Shown here in pieces: positions 26,751 to 35,659 of a DNA stretch of 64,000 nt. Below the pieces are notes generated by a model, which ran no database searches, had not been told where the DNA came from, and was given only the letters and a program-made list of their open reading frames with translations. Source of the DNA: Leisingera caerulea DSM 24564 (GTDB lineage Bacteria > Pseudomonadota > Alphaproteobacteria > Rhodobacterales > Rhodobacteraceae); contig NZ_KI421513.1 of the NCBI RefSeq assembly GCF_000473325.1, forward strand, positions 2,427,217-2,491,216, read 5' to 3'. A program made the position numbers and the translations under genes. Numbering within the stretch: the first letter of the stretch is position 1; each line of letters starts with the position of its first letter.

Positions 26751-27668
26751 ATGCCGCTGGAAATGAACCGTGAGGTCTTTATCACCTGTGCCGTGACGGG
26801 ATCCGGCAGCACTCAGGACCGCAGCCCGCATGTGCCGCGGTCGCCCAAGGAAATCGCTGAGTCGGCCATTGCCGCGGCCAAGGCCGGGGCGGCCATCGTC
26901 CACTGCCACGTGCGCGATCCGGAGACCGGGGTGCCAAGCCGCCGCCTGGACCTGTACCGCGAGGTGACGGACCGGATCCGCGATGCGGAGGTGGATGTGG
27001 TGCTGAACCTGACCGCCGGCATGGGCGGCGACATCGTATTCGGCGACACCGAAAACCCGCTGCCGCTGAAGGAAGCGGGCACTGACATGGTGGGTGCCAC
27101 AGAGCGGATGGCGCATATCGCGGAATGCCTGCCGGAGATTTGCACGCTGGACTGCGGCACCATGAACTTTGCCGAGGCCGATTACGTCATGACCAACACG
27201 CCGGGTATGCTGCGGGCGATGGGGCAGATGATGACCGACCTGGGCGTGAAGCCGGAGATCGAGGCATTTGACACCGGCCATCTGTGGTTTGCCAAGGAGC
27301 TGGTGAAGGAAGGCGTGCTGGAGCCGAAGGCGCTGGTGCAGCTGTGCATGGGGGTTCCTTGGGGGGCGCCGGATGATCTGAATACCTTCATGGCGATGGT
27401 CAATAATGTGCCGGACGATTGGACCTTCTCGGCCTTTGCCTTGGGCCGCAACCAGATGGCCTATGCCGCGCAGTCGGTTCTGGCGGGTGGCAACGTGCGG
27501 GTCGGGCTGGAGGACAACCTGTGGCTTGGCAAGGGGGTGCTGGCGGAGAACTGGCAGTTGGTCGAGCGCGCAAACACCATCGTGTCGAACATGGGCGCGC
27601 GGGTGATCGGGCCGCAGGAGGTGCGCGAGCAGCTGGGGCTGACCAAGCGCGCACCGGCGGCTAGCTGA
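26751..27668 (+). CDS. cdhC: BKACE (DUF849) beta-keto acid cleavage enzyme, dehydrocarnitine type
   Basis: 305 aa Zn-dependent TIM barrel from the ATG at 26751 (GGGAGAA just upstream). The zinc-binding HCHVRDPETG (His51, His53) and CGTMNFAEAD blocks identify the BKACE family. With carnitine dehydrogenase next door, the expected reaction is 3-dehydrocarnitine plus acetyl-CoA to betainyl-CoA plus acetoacetate, the CdhC step in Pseudomonas. The specificity rests on context. Confidence 0.88.
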   Translation: MPLEMNREVFITCAVTGSGSTQDRSPHVPRSPKEIAESAIAAAKAGAAIVHCHVRDPETGVPSRRLDLYREVTDRIRDAEVDVVLNLTAGMGGDIVFGDTENPLPLKEAGTDMVGATERMAHIAECLPEICTLDCGTMNFAEADYVMTNTPGMLRAMGQMMTDLGVKPEIEAFDTGHLWFAKELVKEGVLEPKALVQLCMGVPWGAPDDLNTFMAMVNNVPDDWTFSAFALGRNQMAYAAQSVLAGGNVRVGLEDNLWLGKGVLAENWQLVERANTIVSNMGARVIGPQEVREQLGLTKRAPAAS

Positions 27669-27738
27669 GGGAACCGCTCAGGACGCGGGGCGTTGGGGTG
27701 TGATGAAATCCAACGCCCCGATTCAGGAGATCCCGGCC

Positions 27739-28308
27739 ATGACCTTCCGCAAATTCATCCCGGCAGTTGCTGCCTCAGCCTTTTTGATAGCCGCCGCGGC
27801 GGCCTCTGCCCGGGCTGAGGGCTACCGGGACACGGATGTGCCGATGACGGTGCAGGAGGATCTGGATCTCTCCCGCTATCTGGGGACGTGGTACGAGATC
27901 GCCCGCTTTCCCAACCGCTTTGAAGAGGGCTGCGAAGGGGTGACAGCGACCTACAGCGCGCTGGAAGATGCGCGGATCAATGTCGTCAACCGCTGCCGCC
28001 GCGAGGGCCTGGACGGGCCGGTCGAGGCGGCGGAGGGGGTGGCCCGCGTCCGTGCGCCGGGCAAGCTGGAGGTGAACTTCGTCTCCTGGCTGAGCTGGCT
28101 GCCGCTGACCTGGGGCGATTACTGGGTGCTGGACGTGACGGAGGATTACTCGGTTGCTGTGGTCGGCACCCCAAGCGGCGAACAGGGCTGGATTCTGGCG
28201 CGCAGCCCGGAATTGGGCGCAGAAGACCTGGCAGAGGCCAAGGCAGTGCTGCGCCGCAACGGCTATGACCCTGAGGCATTGGAGATGGTGCTTCAGACCA
28301 AGGAATAA
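27739..28308 (+). CDS. Lipocalin (Blc-like)
   Basis: 189 aa from the ATG at 27739 (AGGAGA upstream), with a Sec signal (KFIPAVAASAFLIAAAAASARA). The lipocalin motif GTWYEIAR is at residues 49-56, followed by NRFEEGC and a second Cys in NRCRREG that could form a disulfide; WGDYWVLDV is the second conserved region. There is no lipobox cysteine, so it is probably soluble in the periplasm. It sits between cdhC and the carnitine dehydrogenase fusion in the same direction, an odd place for a lipocalin. Confidence 0.88.
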   Translation: MTFRKFIPAVAASAFLIAAAAASARAEGYRDTDVPMTVQEDLDLSRYLGTWYEIARFPNRFEEGCEGVTATYSALEDARINVVNRCRREGLDGPVEAAEGVARVRAPGKLEVNFVSWLSWLPLTWGDYWVLDVTEDYSVAVVGTPSGEQGWILARSPELGAEDLAEAKAVLRRNGYDPEALEMVLQTKE

Positions 28309-28350
28309 CACACGGGCCCGGCGGCCGGGTCCCTCGGAGGATGGACGACA

Positions 28351-29829
28351 ATGGTGGAGCAATCGGCGGCAATTATCGGCGGCGGGGTTATTGGCGGCGG
28401 ATGGGCCGCGCGGTTCCTGCTGAATGGCTGGAACGTGCGGGTGTTCGACCCGGACCCGGATGCGGAACGCAAAATCGGTGAAGTGCTGGACAATGCCCGC
28501 CGCTCGCTGCCGGGTTTGGGCAATGTGGCGCTGCCTGCGGAGGGACAGCTATCGTTTCATGACACCATCGCGGAGGCTGTCGAGGGTGCCGAGTGGATTC
28601 AGGAGAGTGTGCCTGAGCGGCTGGACCTGAAGCAGAAAGTCTATGCTGAACTGCAGGCCCATTGCGCGCCGGATGCGGTGATCGGCTCGTCCACCTCCGG
28701 CTTCAAGCCGTCGCAGCTGCAGGACGGGCGTGAAAACCCCGGCCAGATCGTGGTGGCGCATCCGTTCAACCCGGTCTACCTGCTGCCGCTGGTGGAACTG
28801 GTCACCACCGGGGCCAATCCGGCCGGTGTCATTGACCGCGCCAAGGAGATCATCAGTGCCATCGGCATGTATCCCTTGCATCTGAAGAAGGAAATCGACG
28901 CCCATGTGGCCGACCGTTTCCTGGAGGCGGTCTGGCGCGAGGCGCTGTGGCTGGTGAAGGACGGTATTGCCACCACCGAGGAGATCGACAACGCGATCCG
29001 CTATGGCTTTGGCATCCGCTGGGCGCAGATGGGCCTGTTCGAGACCTACCGGGTGGCCGGCGGCGAAGCGGGCATGAAGCATTTCATGGCCCAGTTCGGC
29101 CCGGCGCTGCAGTGGCCCTGGACCAAGCTGATGGATGTCCCGCAGTTCACCGACGAACTGGTGGACTTGATCGCCGGCCAGTCCGACGCGCAGTCCGGCC
29201 AGTATTCGATCCGTGAGCTGGAGCGGCACCGGGACGATAACCTGGTGGGCATGATGCGGGCGCTGGGCAACAACGACTGGGGCGCCGGTGCGCTGCAGAA
29301 TGCCCACGACCTGAACCGCGAGGGCGAGGCCGGTCTGGTGCGCTCGATTGATGAGATTGAGGACTTGAGCCAGCCGGTGCTGACCCAAAGCCGCGTGGTG
29401 CCGCTGGACTGGACCGACTACAACGGCCATATGACCGAGAGCCGCTATCTGGATGCCTTTGCGCAGTCGACCGACCGGCTGATGATGATCATCGGATGCG
29501 ATGCGGACTATATCGCCAACGGCGGCAGCTATTTCACCGCTGAAACCCACATCCGCCATATCGACGAAGTGCATGCAGGCGACCCGATCCAGGTGCGGAC
29601 CCGCGTGATCATGGGCGCGGGCAAGAAGATGCATCTGTGGCACGAGATGTTCTCGGGCGAGCGGCTGTTGGCAACCGGCGAGCACATGCTGTTGCATGTG
29701 GATCTTGCGACCCGCCGCTCCGCCCCGCCTGCGCCGCATATCGAGGCCAATTTGGCGAAACTGGCGGAGGCCCATACGGCGCTGCCGGCACCCGAGGGGC
29801 TTGGCCGCGCGATTGGCGCTCCGCGATGA
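28351..29829 (+). CDS. cdhAB: L-carnitine dehydrogenase fused to betainyl-CoA thioesterase
   Basis: 492 aa, two domains. Residues 1 to about 325: 3-hydroxyacyl-CoA dehydrogenase fold with the NAD loop GGGVIGGG (10-17), SSTSGF and HPFNP (137-141), as in L-carnitine dehydrogenases. Residues about 345-480: hot-dog thioesterase (VPLDWTDYNGHMTESRYL). The first oxidises carnitine to 3-dehydrocarnitine; the second would hydrolyse betainyl-CoA to glycine betaine. In Pseudomonas these are separate genes (cdhA, cdhB). The stop overlaps the next start (ATGA). Confidence 0.9.
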   Translation: MVEQSAAIIGGGVIGGGWAARFLLNGWNVRVFDPDPDAERKIGEVLDNARRSLPGLGNVALPAEGQLSFHDTIAEAVEGAEWIQESVPERLDLKQKVYAELQAHCAPDAVIGSSTSGFKPSQLQDGRENPGQIVVAHPFNPVYLLPLVELVTTGANPAGVIDRAKEIISAIGMYPLHLKKEIDAHVADRFLEAVWREALWLVKDGIATTEEIDNAIRYGFGIRWAQMGLFETYRVAGGEAGMKHFMAQFGPALQWPWTKLMDVPQFTDELVDLIAGQSDAQSGQYSIRELERHRDDNLVGMMRALGNNDWGAGALQNAHDLNREGEAGLVRSIDEIEDLSQPVLTQSRVVPLDWTDYNGHMTESRYLDAFAQSTDRLMMIIGCDADYIANGGSYFTAETHIRHIDEVHAGDPIQVRTRVIMGAGKKMHLWHEMFSGERLLATGEHMLLHVDLATRRSAPPAPHIEANLAKLAEAHTALPAPEGLGRAIGAPR

Positions 29830-30584
29830 GCCGGGTTCTGATCACCGCCGGCGGGTCTGGAATTGGCCGTGCGATGGCGGAGGGCTTTGCTGCCGCCGGC
29901 CATCAGGTCTGGGTCACGGATGTGAGCGCCGTGGCGCTGGCAGACCTGCCGGAGTGCTGGCGGACAACGGCAGTGAATGCCACCGATGAGGCGGGCGTGA
30001 AGGCGCTGTTTGCCGAGATCGCCGGCACGTGGGGCGGTTTGGATGTGCTCTGCGCCAATGCAGGCATCGCCGGACCGACCGCGCGGATCGAGGACATTGC
30101 GCTGGAGGACTGGCGCAAATGCGTGAGCGTCAATCTGGAGGGTTGCTTTTTGGCCGCAAAATATGCGGCACCTTTGATGAAGGCAGCCAAGGCCGGGTCA
30201 ATCGTCGTAACGTCCTCAACCGCGGGCCAGTACGGCTACCCGAACCGGGCGCCTTATTGTTCGGCGAAATGGGCCGTTATCGGCCTGATGAAAACACTGG
30301 CGATGGAGTTGGGTCCGTTTGGCATCCGCGCCAATGTGATTTGTCCCGGCGCGGTGGAAGGGCCGCGGATGGAAGGCGTGCTGGAACGTGAGGCCGCGGC
30401 CAAGGGCATGACCCGGGATGAGGTCTATGCCGGCTATGCGTCCGGGACTTCGATGGGCCGGTTCGTCGAAGCCCGCGACATTGCCAATATGGCGGTGTTT
30501 CTGGGGTCGGACGCAGCGCGGCTGGTGTCAGGGCAGGTGATTGCCGTCGACGGCCATACGGAGAACCCGGATCCGAAGGTGTGA
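29826..30584 (+). CDS. Short-chain dehydrogenase/reductase
   Basis: 252 aa classical SDR. Cofactor loop GGSGIGRA near residue 9, NAG in CANAGIAG, catalytic Ser-Tyr-Lys in SSTAG and YCSAK. It overlaps the carnitine dehydrogenase by 4 bp, so it belongs to the carnitine operon. It may act on acetoacetate/3-hydroxybutyrate or on a carnitine relative; not decided by sequence. Confidence 0.88.
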   Translation: MSRVLITAGGSGIGRAMAEGFAAAGHQVWVTDVSAVALADLPECWRTTAVNATDEAGVKALFAEIAGTWGGLDVLCANAGIAGPTARIEDIALEDWRKCVSVNLEGCFLAAKYAAPLMKAAKAGSIVVTSSTAGQYGYPNRAPYCSAKWAVIGLMKTLAMELGPFGIRANVICPGAVEGPRMEGVLEREAAAKGMTRDEVYAGYASGTSMGRFVEARDIANMAVFLGSDAARLVSGQVIAVDGHTENPDPKV

Positions 30585-30606
30585 GGTCTGGATCTCGCAA
30601 GCAAAG

Positions 30607-30666
30607 AGCAGCGTCCGCCCCGTGGGGAAGCGGGACGGGCGCTGCCCGGCGTATCGGCCGGGCGGA
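30607..30666. repeat. Palindromic extragenic element, copy A3 (partial)
   Basis: CGCCCCGTGGGGAAGCGGGACGGGCGCTGCCCGGCG-type core followed by GCCGGGC, matching the right half of copies A1 and A2. It lies between the converging SDR and XRE genes, where it may also serve as terminator. The left outer arm is lost or degenerate (AGCAGCGTCCG). Confidence 0.6.
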
Positions 30667-30684
30667 ACAACTGCTTAATTCGTC

Positions 30685-31548
30685 TTAACTGCTGATCGCT
30701 GCCCTGAGCGCCCGCAGCCGCCCCGGCAATTGCCGCGCAGTTATATCCGCCTCGCGAACCAGATTGTCGAAATGATTTGTGAAGGTGGCGATCCGCTCTT
30801 TGTCGCGGAAGGCGAGGTAATGGGTGCCCGCATAGAACACGCAGAGGAGCGGGCCGAAGATGGTGATCGGCGAGGAGTAGAGCCGCTTGGCATCGAACAG
30901 GTAGATGCGCAGGCGGGGGTAAAGCTGCTCGCAGAGCCGTTCGAACTGCGCGAGCTGCTCCAGACGCACCTCCACCGGCAGTCCTTCGTAGTAGCCCACG
31001 CCATGCGCGAAGCTGTCGAGTTCAAAGAGCGGCAGCGCAATTTCATAGTCGGACGGCGACTGCCGCATCCAGGTGAGCCGGTCCTCGGAGGCGCCGATGG
31101 CCTGGCCGGCTGTGCGGCCCAGGTGCGGCGAGTATTCCCATTCCAGCAGCGCGCGCGTTTTCAGCATGTCAGGGAGGGCAGCCGGCACGTGGCGGATCTT
31201 GTAGCCCTCCGCCTCCTGATGCCAGTCAAAGATCCGCTCATCCACCAAGGCACGCGGCGCCTCGGTGAGGGAGAGGCTGGAGGCCAGCAGCTCCGCCGCG
31301 CTTTCGGGCCGGTCTGAGAGGCTGAGCAGCCAGTCGGCGGACACCCCCAGCGCACCGGCACAGGCGCCGACCACATGCGCGTTCGGGAGCCGCGCGCCCT
31401 CATCGGTCAGCAGCTGCGAAATGGTGGAGCGGTCGACCCCGACGGCGCGGGCCAGGGCGCTCTGGCTGAGGCCGCTGTCGCGCAGCGCCCTGTTCAATCT
31501 TTGCCGGAACTGCTCTGCCCGCACCCGTTTGTCGATATTTTCTATCAT
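30685..31548 (-). CDS. XRE-family transcriptional regulator with C-terminal sensory domain
   Basis: 287 aa. Residues about 13-75 form an XRE helix-turn-helix (SGLSQSALARAVGVDRSTISQLLTDEG). The remaining 200 residues form an alpha/beta domain (FDWHQEAEGYKIRHVPAALPDMLKTRALLEWEY and a GPLLCVFYAGTHYLAF strand) that I do not recognise firmly; it looks like a ligand-sensing domain. Divergent from DUF2061, which it might control. Confidence 0.8.
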   Translation of the reverse strand: MIENIDKRVRAEQFRQRLNRALRDSGLSQSALARAVGVDRSTISQLLTDEGARLPNAHVVGACAGALGVSADWLLSLSDRPESAAELLASSLSLTEAPRALVDERIFDWHQEAEGYKIRHVPAALPDMLKTRALLEWEYSPHLGRTAGQAIGASEDRLTWMRQSPSDYEIALPLFELDSFAHGVGYYEGLPVEVRLEQLAQFERLCEQLYPRLRIYLFDAKRLYSSPITIFGPLLCVFYAGTHYLAFRDKERIATFTNHFDNLVREADITARQLPGRLRALRAAISS

Positions 31549-31662
31549 ATGTTTTTAAATATCACGCTCGATGGATTTTGTTAACTGCATTCGGAATTCT
31601 GCACACCCTCCTGCCGCGGTAGTTTCGAAACAAGCACTTATCCAAGAATAGCAGGAGGCAAT

Positions 31663-31869
31663 ATGGAAACGCGCAAGCGCTCCATTGTGAAGGCGGTGAT
31701 TTGGAACGTTCTCGGGCTGGTCTCGATGACGCTGGTGGGGCTGGCCGCCACCGGCTCAGTCAAGGCGGGCGGGGTGATGGCGCTGATCAACACCGGCATC
31801 GGCTTTACCGTCTACCTGGTGTACGAGCGGGTCTGGGCGCAGATCAGCTGGGGGCGGCGCCATGTCTGA
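31663..31869 (+). CDS. DUF2061 small membrane protein
   Basis: 68 aa with two transmembrane helices and the family pattern RSIVKAVIWNVLG...ALINTGIGFTVYLVYERVW. A strong ribosome site (GCAGGAGG) precedes the ATG. It overlaps the following desaturase by 8 bp. Function unknown; DUF2061 proteins often sit beside sulfate-assimilation or lipid genes. Confidence 0.85.
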   Translation: METRKRSIVKAVIWNVLGLVSMTLVGLAATGSVKAGGVMALINTGIGFTVYLVYERVWAQISWGRRHV

Positions 31870-32776
31870 GAGCTGCCGCGGATATATGCCCCGCAGCGCC
31901 GAATGGGGCACCCTGGCGCTGATCCTGGCCTGTTACGGCGGCTGGCTGGCGGCATTGTGGCTGCTGCCCGGCATCAGCCTGGCGCTGACGGTGCTGGCGC
32001 TGGGCGTGATGGCGGCGTTGCATTCCTCGCTGACCCATGAGGCACTGCACGGGCACCCGTTCCGCAGCCGCTGGCTCAATGAGGCGCTGATGTTCTTTCC
32101 GCTGAGCATGGCGGTCCCCTACGGCCGGTTCCGTGACACCCATCTGGCGCACCATGAGGATGAGGCGCTGACCGATCCCTATGACGACCCGGAGAGCAAT
32201 TTCCAGGATCCGGCGGTCTGGTCGCGGCTGCCCGGCTGGCGCAAGGCGCTGCTGCGGGTGAACAATACGCTGCTGGGGCGGATGGTGCTGGGGCCGCTGG
32301 TGGGGCAGGTCTGCTTCATGGCCGGCGACTGGCGGCTGGCGCGCCGGGGGGAGCCGGGGATTGTCCGCGACTGGATTTTGCACTTCATCGGTCTGGCCGC
32401 AGTGGCCTGGGTGGTGCTGCAGTCGCCGGCGCCGCTGTGGGCGGCGGTTGCCGGAGCTTATATGGGGCTTGGGCTGCTGAAGATCCGCACGTTTCTGGAG
32501 CATCGGGCGCATGAGAGCGCCGGCGGCCGCACCGTGGTGATCGAGGACAAGGGGCCGCTTGCCTTCCTGTTCCTGAACAACAACCTGCATATTGTTCATC
32601 ACATGCACCCAGGCGTGCCCTGGTATGCCCTGCCGCAGCTGTACCAGGCCCGCAAGGCGGAATTCCTGAAAGCCAACGACGGCTATATCTACCGCAACTA
32701 CCTGCAGATTTTCCGCAACTACCTGCTGCGCGCCAAGGATCCGGTGCCGCATCCGCTCTGGCAGCAGGGGGAATAA
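31862..32776 (+). CDS. Membrane fatty acid desaturase/hydroxylase-type protein
   Basis: 304 aa integral membrane di-iron enzyme. Three histidine boxes: HEALHGH (59-65), HLAHH (94-98) and HIVHHMH (243-249), with hydrophobic segments between. This is the acyl-lipid desaturase superfamily; the substrate (acyl chain or carotenoid) is not determined. The overlap with DUF2061 indicates coupled translation. Confidence 0.87.
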   Translation: MSESCRGYMPRSAEWGTLALILACYGGWLAALWLLPGISLALTVLALGVMAALHSSLTHEALHGHPFRSRWLNEALMFFPLSMAVPYGRFRDTHLAHHEDEALTDPYDDPESNFQDPAVWSRLPGWRKALLRVNNTLLGRMVLGPLVGQVCFMAGDWRLARRGEPGIVRDWILHFIGLAAVAWVVLQSPAPLWAAVAGAYMGLGLLKIRTFLEHRAHESAGGRTVVIEDKGPLAFLFLNNNLHIVHHMHPGVPWYALPQLYQARKAEFLKANDGYIYRNYLQIFRNYLLRAKDPVPHPLWQQGE

Positions 32777-32794
32777 CGGCGCATAAGCAAGGGC

Positions 32795-33697
32795 ATGTTT
32801 GCCTGGATCCCCGTTTCCATTGCCGCTGCCTCTTTTCAGACCGTGCGCTTCATGCTGCAGAAGGTCCTCAGCAGCGTGACGCTGACGCCGGGCGGAGCCA
32901 CCTTCGCCCGGTTTTTCTATTCCGCACCGTTCATCCTGACGGGGCTGGCGCTGTATCTGGCGGTCTCCGGACGGTCTCTGCCACCGCTGCCGCCGGCATT
33001 CTGGATCTATGCCGCCATCGGCGGCACGGCGCAGATCCTGGCAACGGTCTGCGTGGTGGCGCTGTTCAAGCAGCGCAATTTTGCGGTGGGGATCACCTTC
33101 AAGAAGACCGAAGTGATCCAGACCGCCATCGTCGGTCTGGCGGTGCTCGGTGACCCGGTCAGCTTTGGCGGCTGGGTGGCGATCCTGATCGGGCTGGCGG
33201 CGGTGCTGGTCCTGTCCCGGGCGCCGGACGCAACAGGCGCCTGGTGGCGGCACCTGACCAACCGCGCGGCGCAGCTGGGGCTGGGGTCGGGGGTGCTGTT
33301 TGCCTTCTCCGCCGTCAGCTACCGGGGCGCATCGCTGCAGCTGGGCGATCTGGAGCCTGCATTCCGCGCGGCGGTGACGCTGGCGGCGGTGGTCAGCTTG
33401 CAGACACTGTTCATGGGCGTGTGGCTGGGCCTGCGCGACAAGGGCGAGATCGCTCGGGTCTGGGCGGCGCGCAAAGTGGCGGTCTGGGTGGGGCTGACCA
33501 GCATGGGCGGCTCGTTCTGCTGGTTCTGGGCCTTCACGCTGCAAAACGCGGCCTATGTGAAGGCGGTGGGACAGGTGGAGCTGCTGCTGTCGCTGCTGGC
33601 CTCAGTGCTGTTCTTCAAGGAGAAGGTCACAGCGCGTGAGCTGGCGGGCATGGCGCTGCTGGTCGTGTCGATCCTGGTGCTGGTTCTGGCGATCTGA
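32795..33697 (+). CDS. EamA/DMT-family transporter
   Basis: 300 aa with about ten hydrophobic helices and two EamA repeats (ARFFYSAPFILTGL and FFKEKVTARELAGMALLVVSI). A probable metabolite exporter; substrate unknown. It starts 19 bp after the desaturase, so possibly co-transcribed. Confidence 0.85.
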   Translation: MFAWIPVSIAAASFQTVRFMLQKVLSSVTLTPGGATFARFFYSAPFILTGLALYLAVSGRSLPPLPPAFWIYAAIGGTAQILATVCVVALFKQRNFAVGITFKKTEVIQTAIVGLAVLGDPVSFGGWVAILIGLAAVLVLSRAPDATGAWWRHLTNRAAQLGLGSGVLFAFSAVSYRGASLQLGDLEPAFRAAVTLAAVVSLQTLFMGVWLGLRDKGEIARVWAARKVAVWVGLTSMGGSFCWFWAFTLQNAAYVKAVGQVELLLSLLASVLFFKEKVTARELAGMALLVVSILVLVLAI

Positions 33698-33721
33698 CCG
33701 GCAGCGCCTGCAGCAGGGCAG

Positions 33722-33744
33722 CCGGAATTATGCGATAATTCCGG
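33722..33744. terminator. Bidirectional hairpin between eamA and nudix genes
   Basis: Perfect 10 bp arms CCGGAATTAT / ATAATTCCGG with a 3-base loop, between two converging stops. It lacks a T run, so termination is inferred from position. Confidence 0.55.
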
Positions 33745-33755
33745 ATTGGAGAACG

Positions 33756-34487
33756 TTACCCGTCCGCTGGCATCGGATACCCCTTGAGGCGCAGGAACAG
33801 GCTGGCCTCGTCGTTATTGTGGAAATAGGGCACGCTTTGCGGCGGCTCGGCATCGCGGACGCGGGCGGTGACTTCGGCCAGCACCACTTCGGTGATGAAG
33901 GGCAGGTCAAAGCTGCGCACCTGGCTGAGCGGGATCCATTGCAGATGCGACAGCTCATCCGCAGCACGGGAGAAATCATCCAGATCGCCGGTGATCTGAT
34001 CGGCATCGACCAAAAAGAAGCGCGCGTCGAACCGGCGCGGGCGGCCCGGCGGGGTCAGGGCGCGGAAGACGAATTGCATCGCCCTAGCCGAAGGAACATG
34101 GCCGGTGGCGGCAAAGCTCTGCCAGTCTTCGGGGATGTCCCCGGTCCAGCTGCCGGGCTCGCCCAGGATCAGGCCGGTTTCCTCCCACAGCTCCCGCACC
34201 GCGGCGACGCTGAGGGCGTGGTGCATGTCAGCGGGTGCCTTGTCGGCCAGGCGTTCCTGGCAGACGGGGGAGATTGGCGAGGCCAGGGGGATCTGCGCGT
34301 CTTCCACATCAACCGCGCCGCCTGGGAAAACGAACTTGTTCGGCATGAAGGCGGCCTTGGCGCCGCGCTGGCCCATCAGCACCTGCGGGTCGCTGGTCAT
34401 CCGGCCGCGCATGGCAATGACCGTGGCCGCGTTGCGGATTGCGGTTTTGTCAGTGGTGGTTTCACCGCTCAGAAATGTGTCGCTCAT
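33756..34487 (-). CDS. NUDIX hydrolase (NUDT7/19-like)
   Basis: 243 aa. The Nudix box is visible in AAVRELWEETGLIL, preceded by PNKFVFPGGAVDVED. The length and the PGGAVD start are like the peroxisomal CoA-diphosphatase-like NUDT19 group. Hydrolyses a nucleoside diphosphate linked to an unknown group. It begins 4 bp after the DUF983 stop. Confidence 0.87.
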   Translation of the reverse strand: MSDTFLSGETTTDKTAIRNAATVIAMRGRMTSDPQVLMGQRGAKAAFMPNKFVFPGGAVDVEDAQIPLASPISPVCQERLADKAPADMHHALSVAAVRELWEETGLILGEPGSWTGDIPEDWQSFAATGHVPSARAMQFVFRALTPPGRPRRFDARFFLVDADQITGDLDDFSRAADELSHLQWIPLSQVRSFDLPFITEVVLAEVTARVRDAEPPQSVPYFHNNDEASLFLRLKGYPMPADG

Positions 34488-34491
34488 GCTG

Positions 34492-34914
34492 TTATTGCCC
34501 TGTTACCGCCGGGGTGTCCTTGCCGAACCCGTGCATCCGCCGCGCCCACTGGTAGGCGATGACGATCCCCTTCATCCGCGGCAGAAGATAGAGGGAAGAG
34601 GCCAGGCAGCCAATCGTGAACACAGTGAACATCACCAAAGGCTCCGGCCGCCAGGAGAAATAGACCACATGCATCAAGGGCGCCATGATGTGGCCGACGA
34701 TCAGGATCGTCAGGTATGCCGGGCCGTCATCAGCGCGCGCATGAGTCAGGTCCAGGCCGCAGTGGCTGCAGCTGCTGTTCACTTTCAGATAGGAGTGCAA
34801 GAGCTTGCCCTGCCCGCAGTTGGGGCACTTGCAGCGCCAGCCTTTGGCCAGGGCGGGCATGGTGGGCCGGTCGTTCTCTGTTTCGGGGGCCGTAACGGCG
34901 GGGGACTCGGTCAT
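34492..34914 (-). CDS. DUF983 membrane protein with zinc ribbon
   Basis: 140 aa from ATG 34914 (AGGA 8 bases upstream; an in-frame ATG at 34938 lacks one). CPNC and CSHC form a zinc ribbon, then two transmembrane helices (YLTILIVGHIMAPLMHVVYF, FTVFTIGCLASSLYLL). Function not known. Confidence 0.82.
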   Translation of the reverse strand: MTESPAVTAPETENDRPTMPALAKGWRCKCPNCGQGKLLHSYLKVNSSCSHCGLDLTHARADDGPAYLTILIVGHIMAPLMHVVYFSWRPEPLVMFTVFTIGCLASSLYLLPRMKGIVIAYQWARRMHGFGKDTPAVTGQ

Positions 34915-35115
34915 GAAAATATCCTGTGTGCTGGGCATATCTTTGCGCGCTTCAGCTGGCGCGGGAAAGGGGAAAGCCCGATTTCTGCGCCGGTTTGCCG
35001 CAACGTGCGGGGGCTGGGAAAAATATTCTGGATTCTGCGACGGATCTGCGGCGGGTGTGCGTTTCTCCTATGTATCAGGCAGCAAGAGGCTGCCGCAGGA
35101 CAAAGGAAAGACGAT

Positions 35116-35592
35116 ATGAAACACGTCACGTTCATCGCCGCGATCGTTGCCGCAGCTGCTGTGACTGCAAGCGGCGCTGCCCTGGCGCAGGGGTTCGGGC
35201 ATCATGGGCCGAGGATGTCCTTTGAGGAAATCGACGCGGACGGCAATGGCGAGGTCACCAGGGCCGAGATTGAGGCCATGAAGGACGCGCATTTTGCCGA
35301 GGCGGACGCCGATGGCGACGGCAAGCTGACGCTGGAAGAAATGCAGGCGCGGGCGCGGGAGCACGCCAATGAGCGGGCCGCCTGGATGCTGGAACGCTTT
35401 GACACCGACAAGGATGGAGCGTTGACTAAGGAAGAGCTGCCGCAGCCGCGCCGGGCGGGCAAGATGTTTGACCGCATGGATGCCGATGGCAGCGGCGGTA
35501 TCTCCAAGGCGGAATTCGAGAATGCCCGGATGCATCGCGGCGGGATGCATGGCCATGGGTACGGTCAAGGGAATAACACGGAGCAGAACTGA
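35116..35592 (+). CDS. Periplasmic EF-hand calcium-binding protein
   Basis: 158 aa with a Sec signal (HVTFIAAIVAAAAVTASGAALA). Four EF-hand loops: 40-51 (DADGNGEVTRAE), 64-75 (DADGDGKLTLEE), 96-107 (DTDKDGALTKEE) and 122-133 (DADGSGGISKAE), all with complete Ca ligands at positions 1, 3, 5 and 12. The tail is Gly/His rich. It lies just before the ECF sigma factor genes in the same direction, and may be part of, or a target of, that system. Confidence 0.88.
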   Translation: MKHVTFIAAIVAAAAVTASGAALAQGFGHHGPRMSFEEIDADGNGEVTRAEIEAMKDAHFAEADADGDGKLTLEEMQARAREHANERAAWMLERFDTDKDGALTKEELPQPRRAGKMFDRMDADGSGGISKAEFENARMHRGGMHGHGYGQGNNTEQN

Positions 35593-35659
35593 TCGCTGAC
35601 GCGTGCTGCATAAGACGGAAATATCGCGGCGCCGGGCCCCTTCTGGGGGTCCGGATGCC

